The translations under genes and the position numbers were made by a program. The notes beneath the pieces are model-generated. The model saw only the letters and a list, made by a program, of their open reading frames with translations. It had not been told where the DNA came from and searched no databases. DNA of 11,406 nt from Deltaproteobacteria bacterium. GTDB taxonomy: Bacteria > Desulfobacterota > Syntrophia > Syntrophales > UBA2185. This document shows positions 6,053 through 11,406 of the stretch, one piece after another (within the stretch, counting starts at the first letter, position 1; each line of letters opens with the position of its first letter). The stretch spans positions 1 through 11,406 of the forward strand of contig JAPLJQ010000447.1 of assembly GCA_026388495.1 (NCBI GenBank), given 5' to 3'.

Positions 6053-6143
6053 AAAATACACGATAAGGGAAAGACTTATCAGACCCCACTCGGAAAGAAC
6101 GAACCTCAACTGATTCACGCAACCGCAAAGAAAGGAGGGAATT

Positions 6144-6626
6144 ATGACGACGATCCAGGAATTGAAAACCTTTAAGCTATTCCATGGTTTGGACGATGAC
6201 GAGTTGAACAGAATTGCGCCGCTGTTCCAGGAGCGAAGCCTGAATGAAGGCACAATCTGCTTTCGGCAGGGAACTCCCGCAAGCGAGTTGCACCTTTGCC
6301 GCAGCGGTAAGGTGGACATAATTATCCAGCACTTTGAGGCCCCGACCATCTATGTCAAGATTCATACCGCCTTGGAGGGAGAAGCCTTTGGATGGTCTGC
6401 CCTGGTGGAACCCTATCAATACACGGCATCCGCCATTTGCGCGGAAAAGACGGAGGAAGTATACCTGAGAAAGTCGGATCTGTTTAAGCTTTTCGATCAG
6501 TTTCCGAGCATAGGCTATGTATTCATGAAGAACCTGGCGGCACTTGTCAGTTCAAGGGTGACGGACTACGGAAAGAGGCTGAGTAAGGATGTCGCCCTGG
6601 ATACGCGGAACGATTATGAATGGTAG
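6144..6626 (+). CDS. Stand-alone cyclic nucleotide-binding domain (CRP/FNR-like sensor domain) protein
   Basis: A 160-residue protein consisting of one cNMP-binding beta-barrel domain (about 10-120: KLFHGLDDDELNRIAPLF, then RSLNEGTICFRQGTPASELHL, then the GEAFGWSALVEP phosphate-binding cassette at 79-90) plus a C-terminal helix (121-145). No HTH follows, so it is not itself a DNA-binding CRP/FNR regulator. In CRP, Arg82 of the cassette contacts the cyclic phosphate; the aligned residue here is Tyr93 (QYTASA), so cAMP/cGMP binding is doubtful and another ligand or a pure protein-interaction role is possible. It has a near-consensus promoter and an AAAGGAGGG site about 6 bases before ATG 6144. 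It is monocistronic and converges on the kinase operon. The partner is unknown. Confidence 0.9.
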   Translation: MTTIQELKTFKLFHGLDDDELNRIAPLFQERSLNEGTICFRQGTPASELHLCRSGKVDIIIQHFEAPTIYVKIHTALEGEAFGWSALVEPYQYTASAICAEKTEEVYLRKSDLFKLFDQFPSIGYVFMKNLAALVSSRVTDYGKRLSKDVALDTRNDYEW

Positions 6627-6648
6627 ACCTGGTTGTGGTGTCTCTGAC

Positions 6649-6711
6649 GGTAATCAGTTCGACAGGCGAACGGGAAGCGGGATTACCATTTCATCGGAAG
6701 TCTAACCCGCT
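6649..6711. other. Structured element between convergent genes
   Basis: Nested inverted repeats: outer GGTAATC (6649-6655) with GATTACC (6681-6687), inner GTTCG (6657-6661) with CGAAC (6667-6671) around an ACAGG loop. A competing 6-bp pair, AGCGGG (6676-6681) with CCCGCT (6706-6711), overlaps the right outer arm. It lies in the 166-bp gap between the stops of two convergent genes. No T-run follows on either strand, so it is not a standard intrinsic terminator; it may stabilise 3' ends or act with Rho. Confidence 0.35.
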
Positions 6712-6792
6712 CCTGCACGCCTGACTTCGAGGGTTTGAACCTCATCTCTTGTGCAGCCTCGTGGCGCACTTACCACCTGAAATATTGCAGCT

Positions 6793-9700
6793 CTATCTTT
6801 CATCCAAGACTTCCCTAATCTCCCTTGCAAGATTATTCTTGAACAGGGGTTTCATGATGAACCGGCGAATACCAAGACTCTTCGCCTTCTCTTCTGAAAT
6901 CATCTCACTGAAGCCTGTGCAGAGGATGATGGGAATGTCCGGCCGAATTTTCAACAACTCTCTTGCAAGATGATCTCCTCTCATATTCGGCATCGTCATG
7001 TCCGTGATCACCAGATCAAAATCATCCGACCGGGCATGAAATGCCTCCAGGGCCTCAATACTACTTGTCCTGGCAGTGACATGATATCCGAGGGACATCA
7101 GCATCGCCGTTCCCATTTCAACCAACACCGCTTCATCATCAACGAACAGGATCCGTTCGCTGCCATGAGGAATCAGTTCAGGTACACGTTCCGGTATCAG
7201 TTCCTCGGTCTCGGTCAGAGGGAGGTATACACTGACGGTCGTCCCCTTCCTATGTTCACTGGCTACATCAATAGCACCGCCGTAATCCTTAACAATCCCG
7301 TACACCACGGAAAGCCCCAAACCGGTCCCTTCTCCCGGACCCTTGGTGGTAAAGAAAGGATCAAATATCCGGCCCATAATGGACGCATCAATCCCATAGC
7401 CGGTGTCACTGACGGTTAATTTCGCATAGTCACCAGCGGTAAGATCGAGGGGATGAGGTATATCAGCGGGATCGATCCTCTCGTGAACCAGTCGAATGTC
7501 TAATATTCCGCCTTTCTCCCGCATCGCATGGGAGGCATTGGTGCAGAGATTCATCACCACCTGGTGGATCTGTGTGGAATCAGCGAGAATCATGGTTGGT
7601 GCTTTTGTGATACTCTGGGTAATCTGAACGGTAGAAGGCAGGGAAGACCTGAGCAGTTTGATCCCTTCCTTGATGATAGGCGCAACCAGGACCGGTTTCC
7701 GTTCCTGGTCCTGCTGGCGGCTGAAGGTGAGGATCTGTTTCACCAAGGCTCCTGCCCGCTCTCCGGCCTTATAAACCTGCTCAAGATAATGTCGAAGACG
7801 GTCGCCTACTTTGGGTACTCCAAGCGCCATTTCAGTGTAGCCTATAATGGCACCGAGGATATTGTTGAAATCGTGGGCAATTCCCCCCGCCAGCGTCCCG
7901 ATGGCCTCCATCTTCTGGGCCTGTCGAAGTAGCCCTTCAAGCCTGACTTCACGGGTTATGTCCCGATGGATGCTTACATAGTTGATGATGGCGCCTGTGT
8001 TGTCCTGGACAGGTGAAGCCGTGACCTCCGCTTCATAGAATGTGCCGTCTTTCTTTTTGTTAGTGATGCGTCCCGACCACACTTCACCACGGGAGAGGGT
8101 GTCCCGTATTATTTTGTGAAAGACGCTGTCATGTTTATCGCTCTTGAGAATACGGGGATGCCGGCCGATGATCTCGCTCTTACTATAGCCACTGATGCGC
8201 TCGAAAGCCGGGTTGACATAGCGGATGATCCAATCCGTGTCGGATATGATAATACTTTCCGCAGCTTGTTCGATAGCTGTGGACAGGCGCATACGCTCTT
8301 CTTCAGCCCGCTCGCGCTCGGTGATGTCGCGGATGGACTCTATGGCGCCGATGACATTACCAATGTTGTCATATAAAGGCCTTGCTTTCCCCGAGAGTAC
8401 ACGATTTTGATTGTTTAGAGGCACGTCAGCCTCAGTAAAAAGAATATCTCCTTTTTTCTCGACAAACCGATATTTCTTCACAATCTCTTCATCCGTTTCA
8501 AATACCAGGTCAATCAGGATCGGCCTCCGAGTCCCATAAAACGGTAAGGAATATTCATAGTTCCCTTTTCCTAACATATATTCGGTCTTGACACCGGTCA
8601 TCTCTTCAATGGCCCGGTTCCATGTGATGACTTTCCCTTCTCGATCGATAGCAAAGGTTGCATCGGGCAAAAAATCAATGATCTCAGACAGCCGTCGTTC
8701 CGATTCCCGGAGGGCTTCCTCCGCCCGCTTTTGCTCGGTGATATCGCGGATAATCCCGACGGCGTGCCACTCGCCATGGCGCGAGACCGCCGAGAGCGAC
8801 AATGCGATCTCGATCTCGCGGCCATCCTTTCGCCGGGCGAAGAGTTCGAGCGTCTTTCCGACAGCGTTGCCGCTGCCCGTACGAAGGAACTCGGGAAAGG
8901 CCGTGTGATAGGCTTCATGATAGCGCTCAGGCATCAACAGATGATGAAGATTTTTTCCGATCGCTTCGTCGGAGCGATAGCCAAGGATTACCTCGGCGGC
9001 AGGATTCCAGAACGAAATCGAGCCTTGAGGGTCCATCATGACGATGGCATCCTTGGTCGAATCCGTAATAGCGCGCATCCGCTCCTCGCTTTCCCGTACC
9101 TTTTTCTTCGCCCGAACATTGAGTATGATGGCGAAGGCCGCACCGCCGAGCAGCAAGAAAGCGATCATGCCCATTGTCGTGAGGAGATGTTGGGGAGTCA
9201 ATTTACCGACGACGTTCGACGCGGCAATTAAACGCAGCATGTGAAACGGTGTACCGCTAATAGGCATTTTTAGCCCTATCCATGATTGCCTTTCTCCATT
9301 CAGATCCTGGAATTCGAAAGGTTCACCAAGCGTGAGCGCGGCCATATTGGGCAAGCTGGAAATTTGCGAGAGAAAAGAAACTCCTGCAGATTGGAAGGCC
9401 TTTCCCTCATTGGTGATGAGACTGCTGATATCGCTTGGAGATCCTCCTTCACCGAGGATGTTTTTATAGAGGGTTTGCGGTTGAATCCAGGCAATGATTT
9501 GACCGGCATAGTGGTTTTTAAAAAAGTAAGAAAGAGAAGCTACAATTTCTCTCCCACCATGAATGGATAGGATCGTCCCGTCCCGGTACTTCGGGACAAG
9601 AAGTTCCTTCAATCCTTCGCGCATCACTTTATGATCAGTCGCGGGTAATGTATCCACAAGCACGGCGCCGTTCCTTTCGATCAGCATAATCCTCGAATAG

Positions 9701-10086
9701 ACGGCATCGCTACCGAGTTTCTTTCGATTCACAAGCTCCTGGAAGCGATCCCGAATGGGAATCAGACTATATTTGAGCCCATATTCCATACTCATGCCAA
9801 GGGCTTTATTTTCGAAGAACACGGATATCTCGCGGCTGAGAGCCAGATTGGTAAGGTCATCCCTTCGGTCGGCAAAGAAAAAACCGACCGAGGCAGCCCT
9901 TTTTTCTGTTTCCGCCTTCATGTTTTTGAGGTTTGTTCCGCGGATATCAACGGCAAAACGATAGTTCATAAACAAAAGTAAGAACACAAAGGTCACTGCC
10001 GCCACACTTACACCAAGAATCAACAGATTACTGTAAAATGCTGGAATCAGTTTTGGGGTTGTTTTTTTCATTCCGTTAACTCTCAT
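6793..10086 (-). CDS. Membrane-bound PAS-rich hybrid sensor histidine kinase
   Basis: A 1097-residue kinase. Order: TM1 about 14-40; periplasmic sensor about 42-300, the size of a double Cache domain; TM2 about 302-323; three PAS domains (about 335-452, 462-590, 600-712), each ending in a DIT-type PAC motif; HisKA with phospho-acceptor His738 (GGIAHDFNN); HATPase with N box (MNLCTNASHAM, Asn846/850), DTGYG (894-898), FDPFFTTK (908-915) and GEGTGLGLS (918-926); and a C-terminal receiver domain with Asp983/984, phospho-Asp1029, Thr1057 and Lys1079. All key catalytic residues are present. The attached receiver implies an HPt relay or self-regulation; no HPt or separate response regulator lies in the window. 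Its start ATG overlaps the stop of the upstream binding-protein gene (ATGA), so the two are coupled. A second Met at codon 6 is an alternative start. The DNA for the first PAS is markedly GC-richer than its surroundings. Confidence 0.95.
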   Translation of the reverse strand: MRVNGMKKTTPKLIPAFYSNLLILGVSVAAVTFVFLLLFMNYRFAVDIRGTNLKNMKAETEKRAASVGFFFADRRDDLTNLALSREISVFFENKALGMSMEYGLKYSLIPIRDRFQELVNRKKLGSDAVYSRIMLIERNGAVLVDTLPATDHKVMREGLKELLVPKYRDGTILSIHGGREIVASLSYFFKNHYAGQIIAWIQPQTLYKNILGEGGSPSDISSLITNEGKAFQSAGVSFLSQISSLPNMAALTLGEPFEFQDLNGERQSWIGLKMPISGTPFHMLRLIAASNVVGKLTPQHLLTTMGMIAFLLLGGAAFAIILNVRAKKKVRESEERMRAITDSTKDAIVMMDPQGSISFWNPAAEVILGYRSDEAIGKNLHHLLMPERYHEAYHTAFPEFLRTGSGNAVGKTLELFARRKDGREIEIALSLSAVSRHGEWHAVGIIRDITEQKRAEEALRESERRLSEIIDFLPDATFAIDREGKVITWNRAIEEMTGVKTEYMLGKGNYEYSLPFYGTRRPILIDLVFETDEEIVKKYRFVEKKGDILFTEADVPLNNQNRVLSGKARPLYDNIGNVIGAIESIRDITERERAEEERMRLSTAIEQAAESIIISDTDWIIRYVNPAFERISGYSKSEIIGRHPRILKSDKHDSVFHKIIRDTLSRGEVWSGRITNKKKDGTFYEAEVTASPVQDNTGAIINYVSIHRDITREVRLEGLLRQAQKMEAIGTLAGGIAHDFNNILGAIIGYTEMALGVPKVGDRLRHYLEQVYKAGERAGALVKQILTFSRQQDQERKPVLVAPIIKEGIKLLRSSLPSTVQITQSITKAPTMILADSTQIHQVVMNLCTNASHAMREKGGILDIRLVHERIDPADIPHPLDLTAGDYAKLTVSDTGYGIDASIMGRIFDPFFTTKGPGEGTGLGLSVVYGIVKDYGGAIDVASEHRKGTTVSVYLPLTETEELIPERVPELIPHGSERILFVDDEAVLVEMGTAMLMSLGYHVTARTSSIEALEAFHARSDDFDLVITDMTMPNMRGDHLARELLKIRPDIPIILCTGFSEMISEEKAKSLGIRRFIMKPLFKNNLAREIREVLDER

Positions 10087-10991
10087 TTATTTCGTCTAAA
10101 AAATTCCGGATCATAGTCAAATACGTAGGGATAATATTTTTTCACGATGCGAACATAGGTTCCATCCGTTTTTGTCTTTCGTATGAATCTGTTAAAGGCC
10201 TCCCGAAGCTTCGGCGAATCCTTGGAAAAGGCCGCTGCCATGTCTTGCTTCTCACTCACCGGGCCGATGACCTTGATTTTCCCGGGCCATTTCTGGAGGG
10301 CAACCAGGGCGTCAGGGAGATCAAGTAGAGTCAGGTCTGACTCACCTTTGATTACGGCGGGGGCAATATCATTCAGTGAACCCGGGAAAAGCTTGATCTT
10401 GTCCGTAATTTTTTCGAGGCCATAGAGGGAGGGGTCAAGGCAGGTCCCCGCTTTGCCGAGCAGGGGCTGACCGGCGATGATTTTTTTTACCGCTTCGATG
10501 TCCTTCTCAATATTCCCGCTTGACTTAATAGGCTTCACGGCGGAATCAGCCCGGGCTACTAACCATACCTGGTTGGGGAAGGTTGGGACGGAGAAATCTA
10601 CCGCCTTTTTTCTCCAGGGAAGAACCGTAAGACCGTTCGCGGCCACGTCGCCCTTGATCGGTACCTGAGCAACCACTTCGATGTCGTCGCCCTTTGGTCT
10701 TACTTTTTTCCCGGTCAAGTCACCAAAGATATCGCCCCAGTCCGTCTTGACATACTCATACCGGACCCCCAGATATTTTGCAAAATGGGTCATAAGCTCA
10801 ATGTCCATGCCGTCGCCGGCCCCGGTAACGAAGTTAGCATAGGGAATGCCTAAATGGCGGAGGACACCCTTCTTTTTTACGTCTTTCAGGTCTGCCGCCA
10901 TGAGGACTCCCGAAATGAAGGCCGTTGTCACAACTATCGTGAGAATAAAAACCAACTTTTTTACATAATCCTTATTCAAAATCCTTTCCAT
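10083..10991 (-). CDS. Periplasmic solute-binding protein, family 3 (amino-acid type), paired with hybrid kinase
   Basis: A 302-residue secreted protein. Residues 1-33 are a signal peptide (positively charged MERILNKDYVKK, hydrophobic LVFILTIVVTTAFISGVL, likely cleavage after MAA). The mature part fits family 3 binding proteins: GDGMDIELMTHFAKYLGV (58-75), TDWGDIF (83-89) and GLTVLPWRKKAVDFSVP (120-136), ending in FNRFIRKTKTDGTYVRIVKKY. Such proteins bind amino acids or similar small ligands in the periplasm. The start at 10991 is chosen because AAAGGAGAG lies 7-8 bases upstream and a signal peptide begins there; a GTG 102 bases upstream would add a non-secretory leader and is rejected. No ABC permease or ATPase gene is adjacent in the window; the next gene is a sensor kinase overlapped by 4 bases. 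Hence it probably acts as a sensory binding protein, reminiscent of the Venus-flytrap domains of BvgS kinases but encoded separately. Confidence 0.9.
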   Translation of the reverse strand: MERILNKDYVKKLVFILTIVVTTAFISGVLMAADLKDVKKKGVLRHLGIPYANFVTGAGDGMDIELMTHFAKYLGVRYEYVKTDWGDIFGDLTGKKVRPKGDDIEVVAQVPIKGDVAANGLTVLPWRKKAVDFSVPTFPNQVWLVARADSAVKPIKSSGNIEKDIEAVKKIIAGQPLLGKAGTCLDPSLYGLEKITDKIKLFPGSLNDIAPAVIKGESDLTLLDLPDALVALQKWPGKIKVIGPVSEKQDMAAAFSKDSPKLREAFNRFIRKTKTDGTYVRIVKKYYPYVFDYDPEFFRRNK

Positions 10992-11118
10992 GAAGATCTC
11001 TCCTTTTTCTGAGTCGTATAGACCGGTTTCTCCCAATACTACAGGTTGTAGATTTGTTTTTCCCTTTTTCAGCCTGGTTCCCGGCGGTGCCACATGATTT
11101 CAACTATGCACCCGTTGG

Positions 11119-11144
11119 CCCCCAACTCCTAAACGAAGTGGGGG
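11119..11144. repeat. G/C-rich hairpin in the leader of the sensory operon
   Basis: CCCCC-a-ACT (11119-11127) pairs with AGT-GGGGG (11137-11144) around a 9-nt loop with a single bulged A. If the promoter at 11164-11191 is used, this hairpin would form near the 5' end of the transcript, where it could protect the mRNA or affect initiation. Confidence 0.4.
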
Positions 11145-11163
11145 TAACGATTTTGTTATCCAT

Positions 11164-11191
11164 ATCATAATTATTAAGGGAATAGCATCAA
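11164..11191 (-). promoter_or_regulatory. Candidate sigma-70 promoter TTGATG-N16-TATGAT for binding-protein/kinase operon
   Basis: On the minus strand TTGATG (complement of 11186-11191; 4 of 6) and TATGAT (complement of 11164-11169; 5 of 6) are separated by 16 bp. Transcription would start near 11157, giving a leader of about 165 nt before ATG 10991. I found no better candidate in this region and no convincing sigma-54 -24/-12 pair. Confidence 0.4.
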
Positions 11192-11287
11192 TGGTTACGA
11201 ATTGAAACACTGTATTTACGGCGAGGGTTACGTTTTGTGGAGGAAGGACACGTGTGCCATCCTTCACCACGAGTCCGTACGCTTTAT

Positions 11288-11352
11288 ATGAAAATCCCCC
11301 CCACCCCTCCCTCCCCCTCGACGGGGGAGGGAGGGGTGGGGGGGATTTTCAT
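11288..11352. repeat. Perfect 30-bp inverted repeat with G-quadruplex-type arm
   Basis: Left arm 11288-11317 and right arm 11323-11352 are exact reverse complements, with a 5-nt TCGAC loop. Each arm consists of an ATGAAAAT-like tip and a pure C- or G-rich core; the right core reads G5-A-G3-A-G4-T-G7, four G-runs that meet the usual G-quadruplex pattern. It is intergenic and resembles dispersed REP-like palindromes or a very strong terminator for a gene beyond the window. Confidence 0.7.
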
Positions 11353-11361
11353 CCTTCGTTG

Positions 11362-11377
11362 TGCCCACGCCTGGGCA
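11362..11377. repeat. Small hairpin TGCCCA-CGCC-TGGGCA
   Basis: A perfect 6-bp stem with a 4-nt loop, 9 bases after the long palindrome, followed by another G5 run (11379-11383). It may belong to the same repeat unit as the long hairpin. Confidence 0.4.
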
Positions 11378-11406
11378 TGGGGGTTAGTGGTTGAGAAATT
11401 TTAAAA

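Larger units (their letters stand above)
5741..6143. other. AT-rich divergent intergenic region, no gene seen
   Basis: About 400 bp between the start of the phosphofructokinase gene (minus) and the start of the cyclic-nucleotide-binding-domain gene (plus). It is clearly more AT-rich than the flanking genes. It holds one candidate promoter in each direction (listed separately). Short open frames overlapping it show no coding texture or ribosome sites. I see no clear CRP- or FNR-type palindrome. Confidence 0.7.
10992..11406. other. Non-coding region with G/C-rich palindromes, upstream of sensory operon
   Basis: About 415 bp without a supportable gene. From the operon outward it holds a predicted leader of about 165 nt with a hairpin at 11119-11144, a candidate promoter at 11164-11191, a perfect 30-bp hairpin at 11288-11352 and a small hairpin at 11362-11377. 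These are listed separately. Confidence 0.7.

Noticed and set aside
6970..9970. Several open frames on the plus strand opposite the kinase gene (up to about 166 codons)
   Set aside because: They are antisense shadows of a strongly coding minus-strand gene with all kinase motifs in order; none has a ribosome site or recognisable domain.
10992..11090. Possible riboswitch in the leader of the sensory operon
   Set aside because: I compared it by eye with the c-di-GMP-I and cobalamin patterns and found no conserved core; only simple hairpins are present.
10992..11093. N-terminal extension of the binding protein from a GTG at 11093
   Set aside because: It would place 34 mostly polar residues before a clear signal peptide, and a good ribosome site sits inside the extension right before ATG 10991.
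11237..11266. TGGCAC on the minus strand as a possible sigma-54 -24 element
   Set aside because: The sequence at the -12 position is TCCTT rather than TTGC, so the required GG/GC spacing pair is not met.
1..11406. tRNA, rRNA, CRISPR array, insertion sequence or prophage
   Set aside because: No clover-leaf with CCA-proximal motifs, regular spaced repeats, transposase or phage genes are visible.

Overview
The window looks like chromosomal DNA of an anaerobic Gram-negative bacterium, most plausibly a deltaproteobacterial / Desulfobacterota relative (Syntrophales- or Geobacter-like). This placement is an inference from gene content: a PAS-LuxR regulator, a short SAP-like protein with a cysteine tail, a set of tiny GYD / ABM / dodecin proteins, a group-III phosphofructokinase with pyrophosphate-type residues, and a PAS-rich hybrid histidine kinase. 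No phage, plasmid, IS, CRISPR, tRNA or rRNA signature is visible.

Layout. (1) 1-582 (+): the C-terminal part of a PAS-LuxR regulator cut by the window edge. (2) 785-4494 (+): a run of seven co-oriented genes, namely a 60-aa SAP-like/Cys protein, a GT5 (glycogen-synthase-like) glucosyltransferase joined to it by an ATGA overlap, a UspA-type universal stress protein, a 97-aa protein of unknown function, an ABM-fold protein, a GYD-domain protein and a dodecin. Most carry strong GGAGG-type ribosome binding sites. (3) 4525-4591: two overlapping terminators of opposite direction that share one stem arm and separate this run from the convergent gene. (4) 4637-5740 (-): 6-phosphofructokinase with the Asp/Lys pair typical of PPi-dependent enzymes. 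(5) 5741-6143: AT-rich divergent promoter region. (6) 6144-6626 (+): a stand-alone cyclic-nucleotide-binding-domain protein behind a near-consensus sigma-70 promoter. (7) 10991-6793 (-): a two-gene sensory operon, a secreted family-3 solute-binding protein followed, again with an ATGA overlap, by a 1097-aa membrane hybrid histidine kinase. (8) 10992-11406: non-coding, with G/C-rich palindromes including a perfect 30-bp hairpin whose right arm is a potential G-quadruplex.

How the parts may fit together (inference): the plus-strand run resembles a carbon-storage and stress module, with a glucan synthase, a stress protein and several small oligomeric ferredoxin-like-fold or flavin-storing proteins, beside a reversible PPi-linked glycolytic enzyme. 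The minus-strand operon resembles a sensory system in which a separate periplasmic binding protein may present a small ligand, such as an amino acid, to the kinase. No cognate response regulator or HPt protein lies in the window. I did not find a clearly new large system. The less ordinary items are the binding-protein/kinase pair, the shared-arm bidirectional terminator, the 30-bp G-rich hairpin, a GC-rich PAS module inside the kinase, and the uncharacterised 97-aa protein.
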